A stretch of DNA of 64,000 nucleotides from Bradyrhizobium sp. NP1 (GCF_030378205.1 NZ_CP127385.1:7648922-7712921), one strand, 5' to 3'; shown: positions 1 through 8,273, numbered from the stretch's first letter. The notes: generated by a model not told the origin, from the letters alone. Made by a program: numbers and translations.

Positions 1-2
1 GC

Positions 3-248
3 TATGTCGGTCTGGATACCTATGATGTGGTCAACCAGCACGTCATATCGCACCATTTCCGCTTCAACACGGATGGGCAGGCGACTTTGGTGCGCTCTCG
101 GCATCGCTATATCTGGCCCTCAGAGCTCGACCTCATGGCGCAGATGGCGGGCTTTGAGCTGGAGAGCAGGCATGCCGACTGGATCGGCAACGAATTCACG
201 GCCGAGTCGCGCTCGCATGTGTCCGTCTATCGGCTCGCGCGCGAGTGA
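3..248 (+). CDS. Class I SAM-dependent methyltransferase, C-terminal fragment
   Basis: The reading frame is open from the window edge, so only the last 81 residues are visible. They contain a stretch like the beta-strand end of small-molecule methyltransferases: paired histidines followed by FRFNTDG, then an arginine-rich RSRHRYIWPSELD segment, then a MAQMAGF helix and a final SVYR strand. This matches the C-terminal beta-hairpin of class I methyltransferases that act on diffusible substrates. The SAM-binding glycine motif lies outside the window, so the substrate cannot be named. It ends in TGA, 47 bp from the convergent next gene. Confidence 0.6.
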   Translation, partial: YVGLDTYDVVNQHVISHHFRFNTDGQATLVRSRHRYIWPSELDLMAQMAGFELESRHADWIGNEFTAESRSHVSVYRLARE

Positions 249-295
249 TAGTAGGGATCGCGCTGACGGGTCGTCGGCTTGAAACAACGATTGGC

Positions 296-1021
296 TTACC
301 GGCACTCGCGCCGCTGTCCGCCGTAGGTCCTGTAGGTGTGGGACGCGGCATCATAGGTGCGAAAATGCGTGCAGCCGGGCGGACCCCCGCTGCGCACGCG
401 CGGCTCGAGCCCGGCGCGCCTCGGCAAGGGCGATGGAGCCGGCTGAGCCGGCTCGACCGCCGGTTTGCTGTTGGCTTCCGGTTGCCTCGCGACGACCTCT
501 TCCACCGCCGCAGGCTTGTCGGAGACAGCCGCGCTTTTTTCCTCCGGAGGCGCGGGCTTGTCGGTGGCCGGGCCCTTCTCCTCTGCGGGCGCGGGCCTGT
601 TTTCCGCTATGGCGCCGGTCTCGTCGGCAGGCGGCTGCTTGTCCGCCGCTGCCGCGCTCTTCTCGTCGACGGGAGCGGCTTTCTGTTCGCCTGCAGGCCT
701 GGCTTCGACGGCGGCCGGCTTTGCTTCGACGACAGGCGGTGTCGTGTTCGCCGCCTTCTGCCGCTCGATAAAGTCCTTGCATTGGAAGGGAAAGACGATT
801 TCCCCGGAAACGGTCACGCCGATCGGCATGCAGCTTCCGGGCGGCGGCTCGTCAGCCGTGGGAGCACCGGGCTGGGAGGGCGACGATTTCGCCGCGACAC
901 CTGGCGCCACCGTGCCGGTGGTTTGACCCAAGGCCGCGGTGATCGAGAACACGCTTGACACAAGAAGCGGTGCGCAAATCAGCGCGCGCGAACGGCCGTT
1001 GTGGCGAGGCAATGAACGCAT
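296..1021 (-). CDS. Secreted Ala/Pro/Glu-rich low-complexity protein
   Basis: The 241-residue product has a basic N-terminus and a hydrophobic segment ending in AALGQ near residue 33, which looks like a Sec signal peptide. A short ordered block with two cysteines (GSCMPIG and FQCKDFIER, about residues 60-85) follows. Then come about 110 residues of imperfect repeats rich in K, P, A and E (PAAVE, APVDEK, PAPAEEK), probably disordered. A cysteine-bearing tail near GCTHFRTYD closes the protein. The composition suggests a periplasmic or envelope spacer protein. I recognise no catalytic domain. No strong ribosome binding site precedes the ATG, so the start is the least certain part. Confidence 0.6.
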   Translation of the reverse strand: MRSLPRHNGRSRALICAPLLVSSVFSITAALGQTTGTVAPGVAAKSSPSQPGAPTADEPPPGSCMPIGVTVSGEIVFPFQCKDFIERQKAANTTPPVVEAKPAAVEARPAGEQKAAPVDEKSAAAADKQPPADETGAIAENRPAPAEEKGPATDKPAPPEEKSAAVSDKPAAVEEVVARQPEANSKPAVEPAQPAPSPLPRRAGLEPRVRSGGPPGCTHFRTYDAASHTYRTYGGQRRECR

Positions 1022-1183
1022 AACACAACCAATTATTAACTACGGCCCGGACGCCATCACGCCTTCTGGGCGCTCTCGTGGCACGAACAGGACTACGCGA
1101 TGGTCCGGGCGCGGCCGGGGAATGGCTGTCGAATTTCCTTCACATTCGGAAAATGCCGATCGCGAAGATCGTGAGGCCTTATA

Positions 1184-1215
1184 AAGCAAAACAGACGGCT
1201 CATTGCGAGCCGTCT
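1184..1215 (-). terminator. Rho-independent terminator for the minus-strand gene at 1281-1520
   Basis: A perfect 9-bp stem (AGACGGCTC / GAGCCGTCT) with a 5-nt loop lies at 1193-1215. On the minus strand it is followed by a T-rich run (GTTTTGCTTT). It is placed about 65 bp after the stop codon of the small gene it would terminate. Confidence 0.7.
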
Positions 1216-1280
1216 ATTCAAAATGGGATGGAATACCAGGAGCCAGCCGAGGAAGCGCAACCGGGCCGGCCGAGCAATAT

Positions 1281-1520
1281 TTACGCAGCGATAGCCATTT
1301 CCGGCTGTCGCCCAACCGGCGAAGCCAGCGTCCAGTCGGAAGCGAGGCCGTTGCGCAGGCCAAAGTAGCTTTCGAGCTCGCTGACGGCGCGACGCTCCCA
1401 TTCCTCGGCCTGGTCGAGCAGCGACCATTTCTGCAGCGGACGGAAGGCGGCCGTCTGACGATACAGCGAAGCGATGGCGCGATAGCGGCGCACGTTTTCC
1501 AGGACAGCGTTCCCACTCAT
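1281..1520 (-). CDS. Small conserved-looking protein of unknown function (79 aa)
   Basis: The 79-residue product is mostly helical. It has an N-terminal YRAIASLYRQTAAFRPLQKW segment and a central LLDQAEEWERRAVSELESYFG helix rich in acidic and basic residues. No signal peptide or membrane segment is seen, so it should be cytoplasmic. The helix resembles small Bradyrhizobium hypothetical proteins with an A-E-x-W-E-R-R motif. A G-rich stretch precedes the ATG at 1520, and a good terminator follows the stop, which supports a real monocistronic gene. The function is unknown. Confidence 0.6.
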   Translation of the reverse strand: MSGNAVLENVRRYRAIASLYRQTAAFRPLQKWSLLDQAEEWERRAVSELESYFGLRNGLASDWTLASPVGRQPEMAIAA

Positions 1521-1648
1521 TGTTACCCCCGTTACTTGCGTCAGCGGGACTTTGCGCGGGACCGGTTTTCGATTTGATTAGCCGGCTTGGTAAAAAATAT
1601 GCATGGTTTGTGAACGGTTGAGTTTCGGGCGCCATGACCTGCCGAGGG

Positions 1649-2134
1649 TCAACCGCTCGGCTTCACCACTGAACGAAAGACAGCCGCCGCTTCCTTCGCA
1701 ATCTGCGCGTCGCTCTCCTTGCTCCTGCCGGCGATCCCGACGGCACCCACCACCTCGCCATTGACGAGGATCGGTGAGCCGCCGCGCAATGACATGATGC
1801 CGGCGGTCACGAAAGCTGTTCGGCCCTGATTGATGCTGTCCTCGATCTCCTCGGTCGGGCGCTGCAGCCGCGCTGCCGTTCGAGCCTTCTCGATGGCGAG
1901 TTCCGCGCTCGCGGCGCGCACGCCATTCATCCGCTCGAAAGCGAGCAGGTCGCCGGCGGGATCGACGATCGCAATCGCCGAAGGCGCATTGCGCTTCAGC
2001 GCGTTCTCCTTCGCGGCCGAAAGCACGCTTTCGGCTCCGGCCTGATCCAGGATCCTGACCTGGATGGTCTGGGCGCTCGCTGGCGATGCCAGAACGACCG
2101 CCAAAAGTCCGATGCAGGCAACAAGTTTTGGCAT
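1649..2134 (-). CDS. GlcG/HbpS-family (DUF336) heme-binding-like periplasmic protein
   Basis: From the chosen ATG the protein has a classic signal peptide of about 22 residues ending in ASA-Q. A single GlcG/HbpS domain follows, with the motif AIVDPAGDLLAFERM, then SINQGRTAFVTAGIMSLRGGSPILVNGEVVGAVGIAG and a C-terminal helix. HbpS-type proteins bind heme or act as sensor partners; GlcG-type members are often encoded near oxidoreductases. The frame is open upstream to an ATG at 2257, and further in-frame ATGs at 2149 and 2179 lie in a 15-bp tandem repeat. I chose 2134 because it starts directly at the signal peptide. None of the starts has a strong Shine-Dalgarno sequence. Confidence 0.7.
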   Translation of the reverse strand: MPKLVACIGLLAVVLASPASAQTIQVRILDQAGAESVLSAAKENALKRNAPSAIAIVDPAGDLLAFERMNGVRAASAELAIEKARTAARLQRPTEEIEDSINQGRTAFVTAGIMSLRGGSPILVNGEVVGAVGIAGRSKESDAQIAKEAAAVFRSVVKPSG

Positions 2135-2185
2135 AGCGATTTCTGTCATGGCGACTTTTGCCGTAGCGACTTTTGCCATAGCGAT
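2126..2185 (-). repeat. Four 15-bp tandem repeats over the start region of the GlcG/HbpS-like gene
   Basis: Four consecutive 15-bp units (consensus on the minus strand RTCGCTATGGCAAAA) cover 2126-2185 with only a few substitutions. They encode five-residue units (IAMAK, VATAK, VAMTE, IAMPK). Three of the four units contain an in-frame ATG, so the number of repeats sets the number of possible start codons. Confidence 0.85.
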
Positions 2186-2377
2186 CTGGCATGCGTTTGA
2201 AGCGTCACAGCGCGCGTCGCTGCTCGGCTCGCTCGAGCCCGGCGCCTCACTCCTCATGTAGGGGGAAACAAGCGCCAGACGAGCGAAATGCGCATCACAA
2301 AAAGGTGGAGAGCGCGCTCACTGAAGTGAGGCGGGCGCAAGCCGGCTCACTACCGGGACCCGGTCAGGTCTTCAGGT

Positions 2378-2486
2378 CTAGAGCATTTCCGGTTCTGACT
2401 GAATCAGAACCGATGCTCGAGATTCTTGTTTTGACGCGTTTTCTTCACGCGAACCGGTACCCACTTCGCTCGAAAACGCTCTAGAG
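2378..2486. repeat. Interspersed palindromic repeat, copy 1
   Basis: This is about 109 bp beginning TCTAGAGCATTTCCGG and ending CGAAAACGCTCTAGAGA, so the ends are inverted (TCTAGAGC / GCTCTAGA). It contains an inner dyad (GGTTCTGA / TCAGAACC) and the core TTGTTTTGACGCGTTTTCTT. The same core recurs at 51895-51984 and, inverted, at 53958-54093. It supplies the TAG stop codon of the L,D-transpeptidase gene at 2481-2483. Confidence 0.85.
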
Positions 2487-3128
2487 ACCCAGGACGCGCC
2501 CGATCTGTGCAGTCCGGCCCGGCGCAAGCACGACGACGGTCGTGCCCATCGATACACGGCCGAACAGATCGATGACATCGCTGTTGGTCATGCGGATGCA
2601 GCCGGACGAGATCGCCTGGCCGATATATTCCGGCTGGTTGGTGCCGTGGATCCGATACAGCGTATCCTTGTTGCCTTCGTAGAGATAAAGCGCCCGCGCG
2701 CCCAAAGGATTGGCCGGGCCTCCGGAAACGCGCGCCGGATAGGGACCGAGCCGGGCCTGGATATCCGCCGTCGGGACCCAATCCGGCCACTCGGCCATGC
2801 GGCCGACGGTTGCGACGCCGGAAAAGGCCATCGCCTCCTCGCCCACCGCCACGCCGTAACGGATCGCCTTGCCGCCGGGCAGCACATAATAGAGATAGCG
2901 CGCATCGGTATCGACCAGGATCGTGCCCGGCCGCTCCCGGCGCTGGTAGTCGACGATGTGCCGCTGATATTGATCGGGGATCGAGGCCTGCGCGTAAGGG
3001 GGATGGGCCAGCAGCTGCCGGTCCCTTGGTGTCATGGTGGCGTCCGACGACGGCGAGAGCGTCGCCTGCATGCACCCACCGAGCAGGAAAACTCCCGCGA
3101 GCACCACTGCAGTTGCGGACCTCGACAC
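2481..3128 (-). CDS. YkuD-family L,D-transpeptidase lipoprotein
   Basis: The 215-residue product starts with a lipoprotein signal peptide (lipobox LLGGC, Cys19). The YkuD domain spans about residues 65-205, with the active-site pattern His161 (RIHGTNQPEYIG) and Cys177 (SSGCIRM). Such enzymes make 3-3 peptidoglycan crosslinks or attach proteins to peptidoglycan in the periplasm. The PTADIQARLGPYPARVSGGPANPLGARALYL segment is typical of the alphaproteobacterial ErfK/SrfK branch. The last codons and the TAG stop run into an interspersed repeat, so the original C-terminus may have been altered. The next upstream gene encodes another protein of the same fold class. Confidence 0.88.
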   Translation of the reverse strand: MSRSATAVVLAGVFLLGGCMQATLSPSSDATMTPRDRQLLAHPPYAQASIPDQYQRHIVDYQRRERPGTILVDTDARYLYYVLPGGKAIRYGVAVGEEAMAFSGVATVGRMAEWPDWVPTADIQARLGPYPARVSGGPANPLGARALYLYEGNKDTLYRIHGTNQPEYIGQAISSGCIRMTNSDVIDLFGRVSMGTTVVVLAPGRTAQIGRVLGL

Positions 3129-3275
3129 GGCCTGTCCTCCACGCGTTACACGGCCTCAATGTTGCTGCTTCAATAACGCTGAAATCAAGGCAATCAGCGT
3201 CATCACCCGGCACGGAGGCGAGTGGCCGGCGCCGATGTCGGAGCCGGTCGCGCCTCGAATGGCTTTCCCTTTCAA

Positions 3276-4250
3276 CTATAGCGACGACTGTCGCGTGGGC
3301 GTGGGCCCGCCCGCAGCGAGATTCGGCACGACTGCCAATCGCTTGATGTCGCCTTTCTGATAGGCGGCCAGGAACTTGTCGTAGTCCTTGACTGACACGC
3401 AGCCATTCGAGTCCCCGTTGGGGCCGAGCATATAGGTGTGGACCAACAGGCCGGTGCGGCCAAGCGCGCTTCCTTCGACCGGAAGCATCCGCAACGCCTG
3501 AACACCGTGAAACAGCTGCTCGCGCGGCTTCAGCTCATAGACTGCCGGCGGCGTCGCTCCGACCGAACGCTGGCTGACGTAGCGCGGATCGTCCAGTTTT
3601 TCGCCCAGGCCCGAATGGGCCTCCAGCTTGGAGCCATCGGGCAAATAGACCACGCGGGCCGAGATGTCGTAGACCGCCGTCTGGCCATCATAGCCGCGCG
3701 AGGCCAGGTCCGGCGCGGTCGCAAAAATCCCGTCATTCGGTGTCAGCGAGGCGAGCGTCAGGCGATAACGAAACATCCCCGACAGTTTCTCGAGCAGCGT
3801 CGGGTCTTCGGTATGAGCACTGTCACCGTCACCTGGAAGTGGAAGCGCCTTGGCTTCCGAGGGCCGCGGCCGCGGGACCGGAACGGCCGCTGCGACCACC
3901 TGCTGCGCCGGCTCGTTCGGGGTCACCCGGTCCCAGCTTTCGGTTGTCGGCACCTGAGGCAGGGAGACGTTGACGACCTGGAGCTTGATGTCCGAACCGG
4001 AGGACCGCGGCTTTTCCTGATGCACGGAAAACCCGCCCAGATCGAGAAACGACTCGCGAATCCTTGAGGCGGGGGAGTCGGTCGAAGCCGTCGAAGGCGG
4101 GATCGCAGCGACGGAGTCGCTGATCCAGGACTCGTCCATCCAGGCCGCTGCCGCGGAAGCCACGGCGAAGGCTGCAATGACAACGCTCGCCGGCCCCGCC
4201 CATCGGCGGCGCCGAGCATCCGCACCAGCGATCCTTGTGCCGTGATGCAT
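3276..4250 (-). CDS. tlde1/DUF2778-domain protein, L,D-transpeptidase-like
   Basis: The 324-residue product has an N-terminal membrane anchor or signal segment (about residues 18-37) and a disordered Pro/Ser-rich linker to about residue 150. A C-terminal domain follows, with YLPDGSKLEAHSGLG, His271 (LLVHTYMLG) and Cys284 (NGDSNGCVSV). This is the DUF2778/tlde1 pattern, related to L,D-transpeptidases and to Tlde1 peptidoglycan-acting effectors. In rhizobia many such proteins are housekeeping cell-wall proteins, and I see no secretion or immunity gene next to it. It acts in the periplasm, probably on peptidoglycan stem peptides. It is in the same orientation as the YkuD gene, 147 bp upstream of it. 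Confidence 0.8.
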   Translation of the reverse strand: MHHGTRIAGADARRRRWAGPASVVIAAFAVASAAAAWMDESWISDSVAAIPPSTASTDSPASRIRESFLDLGGFSVHQEKPRSSGSDIKLQVVNVSLPQVPTTESWDRVTPNEPAQQVVAAAVPVPRPRPSEAKALPLPGDGDSAHTEDPTLLEKLSGMFRYRLTLASLTPNDGIFATAPDLASRGYDGQTAVYDISARVVYLPDGSKLEAHSGLGEKLDDPRYVSQRSVGATPPAVYELKPREQLFHGVQALRMLPVEGSALGRTGLLVHTYMLGPNGDSNGCVSVKDYDKFLAAYQKGDIKRLAVVPNLAAGGPTPTRQSSL

Positions 4251-4675
4251 TCAATCCCCAACGGCGTCCCGCGAAACGAATCCCCCATATCGGGGACGCC
4301 ACCCCCATCATGCAGATCGGACTGAGGCAAAATATGGGCGATCCGCCCGATGGAGGGGCAAGAAAGCTGTCCTGCGGCCTCCCCCGGGGAGGGGGCAGGC
4401 CCATCGCGGCGGCATCCGCTTGGCGACGCCGTCCGGCCGCGACGCTTGCGACCACCGCTCCCGGGCGCCCGGCCCAGCCGGATCCCCTCAAATTGTCCGG
4501 CCTTTGAAGAGAAAAACCCGAGACATTGCCGCTTGTTTGCGGCGAAACGGACCGCCGCGAAGCGGCCTGCCGGCCCGCAGGCGAGAGATATCTGTTGCGG
4601 GCAGGACCGCTCTGTCCCTATCTTAGGCTGTAGCCCGCAAAGCAGTCGGATAGGTTTCCGTCCAGGAGGACCGTC
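4251..4675. other. 425-bp divergent intergenic region
   Basis: This region separates the divergent tlde1-like gene and the hdeD-like gene. It must hold both promoters, but I could not identify convincing -35/-10 pairs, FixK boxes or repeats. A clear ribosome binding site (CAGGAGGA, about 4662-4669) precedes the ATG at 4676. Confidence 0.5.
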
Positions 4676-5269
4676 ATGACAAGCGTCTCGGATAGCTCAC
4701 AAGTCCCCGGCCTCAACTCAGCCATCGCACCGCTTCGCGCAAAGTGGGGCTGGATCGTCGCGCTCGGCGTCGTTTACGTCATTGCCGGCTTCATCGCGCT
4801 CGGCAGTATCGTGATGGCGACGGTCGCCAGCGTGCTCGTCGTCGGCATCATGATGATCGTTGCCGGCGTCGCCGAAGTCATCAACGCGTTCCAGATCAAG
4901 ACCTGGGGCAAGTTCCTGCTCTGGGTGCTGCTCGGTGTCCTCTATATCATCGCCGGCTTCATCACCTTCGACAATCCGCTGTTCGCCGCCGTGCTGCTCA
5001 CGCTGCTGCTCGGCGCATCGCTGATCGCTTCCGGCGTGATGCGGATCGTTCTCGCCTTCAGCATGAAGTCCGAGATGCCGTGGATCTGGGTGGCGCTGTC
5101 CGGCGCCGTCACGCTGCTGCTCGGGCTCCTGATCGTCGCGCGCTGGCCGGTCAACAGCGTCTATATCCTCGGCCTGTTCCTCGGCATCGACCTGATCATC
5201 GCGGGCACGGGCTGGATCGGACTCGGCTTCGGCCTGCATCGCAATCCGGCCGGCGTCACTTCCCGCTGA
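4676..5269 (+). CDS. HdeD-family (DUF308) membrane protein
   Basis: The 197-residue protein consists almost entirely of six hydrophobic helices arranged as three related pairs (WGWIVALGVVYVIAGFIAL, KFLLWVLLGVLYIIAGFITF, WIWVALSGAVTLLLGLLIVA). This is the internal repeat pattern of HdeD, an inner-membrane protein linked to acid resistance in enterobacteria. Its exact biochemical role is not established in alphaproteobacteria. A strong AGGAGG ribosome binding site supports the start. The gene overlaps the convergent MCE gene by 14 bp at its 3' end. No FixK-type box was found in front of it. Confidence 0.85.
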   Translation: MTSVSDSSQVPGLNSAIAPLRAKWGWIVALGVVYVIAGFIALGSIVMATVASVLVVGIMMIVAGVAEVINAFQIKTWGKFLLWVLLGVLYIIAGFITFDNPLFAAVLLTLLLGASLIASGVMRIVLAFSMKSEMPWIWVALSGAVTLLLGLLIVARWPVNSVYILGLFLGIDLIIAGTGWIGLGFGLHRNPAGVTSR

Positions 5270-6368
5270 CCGAGACGGTCCACTGCACGAGCTCCCGGGC
5301 AAGGCTGCCGAAGGCCTGGTTGAAGGCTGCGGCCGCCGTCGCCGGGGTCACGGTGTCGATCGGGGCCGACTGCTCGAAGATGCGCGCCGCGCGCAGATGG
5401 CCGCCGCCGTCGACGAGCTTGGCCGACAGCGCGATCGTCGCTTTCGGCCGTGGCGCGACCGCGATGTCGAACTGGCGCAGGTCGATCAAAAGACGCGTCC
5501 CGCCCTCGCTCATCGCATCGGCGCGCAACGGCGCATGCGCGATGTCATAGTTTTCGAAACTCTGCAGCAGTCTTGCCTGAACCAGCGCCGGCAGGCTGTC
5601 GCTCCACTGCGCGTTGTCGAAATCCTCGTGCGGCTCCTCGCTGCCCGCAAACAGCAGGCGCTGCGTCTGCAGCCGCGTCGTCGCCGTCGGCTCGGCGAGC
5701 GCGAGCCCGCTTTCCAGCTGACGCTTCGGCGCGTCGAAGCTCCGCGCCGCATCGAGGTCATAGACGATCTTGCGCGGCGGCGTCGCCCCGCCGGTCATCC
5801 GCTCCAGCCCCGCCACGATACCCTCGAGCCGCGGGGTGTTGCGCGCCAGCCCTTCCGTGAACGTGCTCAAATTGGTGATCGCATCATGCAGCGGCGCGGC
5901 GTTCTCCGACAGCACGGCGTCGACCCGGCGCAGCGCGTCGCGCGCGGCCTGCGTCATGCTCTGGCCGGCGCCCTTCTCGGCGACCAGCGCGCCGCGCACC
6001 GGCGGCGCCGATGCGCTCTCGCCGCCCTCGAGCGACACCACGGGCACGCCGGTCAGGCCCTGAAATTCGAGGCCGACCTTGGTGTCGGCGCGAACCGGGG
6101 TGCGCTCGGCGACCGCGATGGTCGCGTCGATCTCGCGCGGCCGATCGGCGGCGAGCTCGAGCGCGGTGACCTCGCCGACGCGAATGCCGTTGAACAGCAC
6201 CGCTGCCCCGACCAGCAGGCCCGGCACCGGCTCGCGGAACACGATCGCATAGGTCTCGCGCTTTCCGATCCCGCCGGCATTGTTCAGCCAGTAGACGAAG
6301 CCGAACACGGCGACGATCGCGGCGAGCACGAAGGCGCCGACGACGATATAGGGTGCCCGTGTTTCCAT
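5256..6368 (-). CDS. MlaD/MCE-domain protein fused to a PqiC-like auxiliary domain
   Basis: The 370-residue product begins with a single transmembrane anchor (residues 7-29). An MCE domain follows (about 38-120: GLLVGAAVLFNGIRVGEV through VGLEFQGLTGVPVVSLEGG) and then a helical segment. From about residue 195 it looks like the ABC_trans_aux/PqiC family (KIVYDLDAARSF, then LQTQRLLF, DNAQWSDSLPALVQARLLQSFENY and LLIDLRQFDI). PqiC is normally a separate outer-membrane lipoprotein; here it appears fused and has no lipobox. MCE proteins form the periplasmic ring that carries phospholipids between the membranes. The gene is last in the mlaE-mlaF-mlaD-like operon. Confidence 0.85.
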   Translation of the reverse strand: METRAPYIVVGAFVLAAIVAVFGFVYWLNNAGGIGKRETYAIVFREPVPGLLVGAAVLFNGIRVGEVTALELAADRPREIDATIAVAERTPVRADTKVGLEFQGLTGVPVVSLEGGESASAPPVRGALVAEKGAGQSMTQAARDALRRVDAVLSENAAPLHDAITNLSTFTEGLARNTPRLEGIVAGLERMTGGATPPRKIVYDLDAARSFDAPKRQLESGLALAEPTATTRLQTQRLLFAGSEEPHEDFDNAQWSDSLPALVQARLLQSFENYDIAHAPLRADAMSEGGTRLLIDLRQFDIAVAPRPKATIALSAKLVDGGGHLRAARIFEQSAPIDTVTPATAAAAFNQAFGSLARELVQWTVSVSGK

Positions 6369-6384
6369 TGTTGTTCTCCCGGCC

Positions 6385-7131
6385 TCAGGCGCCGTTCAGG
6401 TGAAGCATCTGGGCGCGGGCGCCATGAAAATACGCCCTGACCCAGGGATGATCGGATTCCAGCACGCTCGACAGCGGGCCGAGCGCGGCGATCTTGCCGT
6501 CCGCGAGCGCCGCGACGCGATCGCACACCGCAGCCAGCGTGTTGAGATCGTGGGTGATCATGAAGACGGTGAAGCGCAGCGTCCGCTGCAGCGTCTTGAT
6601 CAGCGCGTCGAATTCGCCGGCCGCGATCGGATCGAGGCCCGAGGTCGGCTCGTCGAGGAACAGCAGCGCGGGATCGAGTGCGAGCGCGCGGGCCAGCGCG
6701 ACGCGCTTGGTCATGCCGCCGGAGAGCTCGGATGGAAACTTGTCGCCATCGCCGGCGCGAAGTCCGACCATTTCGAGCTTGGCATTGGCGATCTCGTCCA
6801 GAAGTTCCGGCGAGAGGTGAGCGGCCTCGCGCAGCGGAAACTGGATGTTCTGCCGCGCGTTGAGCGCCGAGAACAGCGCGCCCTGCTGGAACAGCACGCC
6901 GCGACGGCCGCCGCCCGCCTCGGACTCGAACGCGATTTCGCCGCTGCGCTTTGGCAGCAGCCCGATCAGCGTCCGCATCAGCACCGACTTGCCGCCGCCG
7001 GACGCTCCGACCAGCCCCAGGATCTCGCCCCGGCGCACGTCGAGCGAGAGATGGTCGAGCACGATGCGCTGGCCGAATCCGACCACGAGGTCGCGGACAT
7101 GGATGGCGGCGGGATGGTCCGGCATCGTCAC
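6385..7131 (-). CDS. MlaF-type ABC transporter ATP-binding protein
   Basis: The 248-residue ATPase carries Walker A (GASGGGKS), the signature LSGGMTKR and Walker B (ALLFLDEPTSGLD), followed by the MITHDLNT switch histidine. The LSGGM variant and the following ALARALALDPALLFLDEPTSGLDPI are typical of MlaF/Ttg2A, the ATPase of MCE-type lipid transporters. It overlaps the permease gene by 4 bp (ATGA) and is followed 16 bp later by the MCE gene. It would work on the cytoplasmic side of the inner membrane, driving phospholipid movement. Confidence 0.92.
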   Translation of the reverse strand: MTMPDHPAAIHVRDLVVGFGQRIVLDHLSLDVRRGEILGLVGASGGGKSVLMRTLIGLLPKRSGEIAFESEAGGGRRGVLFQQGALFSALNARQNIQFPLREAAHLSPELLDEIANAKLEMVGLRAGDGDKFPSELSGGMTKRVALARALALDPALLFLDEPTSGLDPIAAGEFDALIKTLQRTLRFTVFMITHDLNTLAAVCDRVAALADGKIAALGPLSSVLESDHPWVRAYFHGARAQMLHLNGA

Positions 7132-8273
7132 ATCCCGATCGAGGCAAAGAACACGGCGAACACGCCGTCGAGCACGATGACGAGGAAGATCGACTTGACC
7201 ACGGAGGTCGTGGTCTGCTGGCCCAGCGATTCCGCCGATCCCTTGACCCGCAATCCCTCGCAGGCCGCGACCAGCCCGATCACCAGCGCCATGAACGGCG
7301 CCTTGATGATGCCGACCTCGAAATGGGTGACCGACACCGCCTCGCGCAGCCGCGCGATGAAGATGGCCGGGCTCATGCCGCCGTAGAGCCAGGCGACCAG
7401 GCCGCCGCCATAGAGCGCGGCCATCGAGCCCAGGAAGGCAAGGATCGGCAGGGCCACGATGAGCGCGAGAATCCGCGGCAGGATCAGCACCGAAACCGGG
7501 TCGAGCCCCATCGTGCTCAACGCGTCGATCTCCTCGCGCATCTTCATCGAGCCGAGTTCGGCGGTGGAGGCACTGCCCGAGCGGCCGGCGACCATGATGG
7601 CGACGATCAGCACGCCGATCTCGCGCAGCACCAGGATGCCGACCATGTCGACCACATAGGATTCCGCACCGAAGCGGCGGAAGTGAAAGATGCCCTGCTG
7701 TGCGATGATCGCCCCGATCAGGAAGGTGATGAGCGCGATGATGGGAATCGCCTGCCAGCCGACGCGGCCGAGCTGATAGATGGTCGGCGTCAGTCGGAAC
7801 GAGCGCGGCCGGCGCAGGGCGTGAAGCAGCGCGATGCTTGTCGCGCCCAGCATATGCAGAAAGGCCGCGCCATCGGCCGTCGTATCGCGCGCGATGCGGT
7901 CGAGCCGCTCGATCAAGGCGCTGCGCCGTGTGGTCGCCGCCGGCCTGGTCCGGTTCAGGCCATGCAGCTCATCCAGCAATCCGGAATAGGAATCGGGGAC
8001 TGCGACAAACCGCGCTTGCGGGGCCGTCGTGCCGCCTGAGCGCGCCAGCTTCTCGAACAGCCAGGCACCCACCGTGTCGAGCGCGGTCACCCCGCTCAAG
8101 TCGATCGCGCCGATCGCGCCTGCACGGACGCCCCTGCAGAGCCGTTCGAGGGTCTCGACATTCTCGACCGTCCAGGCGCCGGTCGGGCGCAGCGCTCGCG
8201 GTTCGTGCGGCGTCACGGTCAGCCCGGGCAAATCGGCGGTGCCGGCGGCGGCCAGAATGGATACGTCAGTCAC
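7128..8273 (-). CDS. STAS-MlaE fusion: ABC permease of the Mla-type lipid transporter
   Basis: The product of about 381 residues has an N-terminal STAS/MlaB-like domain (TGAWTVENVETLERL to AIDLSGVTALDTVGAWLFEKL). A MlaE permease domain follows from about residue 125, with FGAESYVVDMVGILVLREIGVLIVAIMVAGRSGSA and several membrane helices. In E. coli MlaB and MlaE are separate; the fusion is common in alphaproteobacteria. I chose the GTG start at 8273 because AGAAGGAG lies 7 nt before it; an ATG at 8297 has no such signal. A FixK/FNR-type box (TTGA-N6-GCAA) lies 48 bp upstream, suggesting low-oxygen control of the transporter operon. Confidence 0.88.
   Translation of the reverse strand: MTDVSILAAAGTADLPGLTVTPHEPRALRPTGAWTVENVETLERLCRGVRAGAIGAIDLSGVTALDTVGAWLFEKLARSGGTTAPQARFVAVPDSYSGLLDELHGLNRTRPAATTRRSALIERLDRIARDTTADGAAFLHMLGATSIALLHALRRPRSFRLTPTIYQLGRVGWQAIPIIALITFLIGAIIAQQGIFHFRRFGAESYVVDMVGILVLREIGVLIVAIMVAGRSGSASTAELGSMKMREEIDALSTMGLDPVSVLILPRILALIVALPILAFLGSMAALYGGGLVAWLYGGMSPAIFIARLREAVSVTHFEVGIIKAPFMALVIGLVAACEGLRVKGSAESLGQQTTTSVVKSIFLVIVLDGVFAVFFASIGM

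Noticed and set aside
3276..4250. Reading the tlde1-like gene as a type VI secretion effector
   Set aside because: No immunity, Vgr, Hcp or PAAR gene is near, and many alphaproteobacterial DUF2778 proteins are housekeeping envelope proteins.
4744..5550. 268-codon open frame overlapping the hdeD-like gene in another frame
   Set aside because: Its Arg-rich translation has no domain, and the HdeD frame has a strong ribosome binding site and clear membrane helices.
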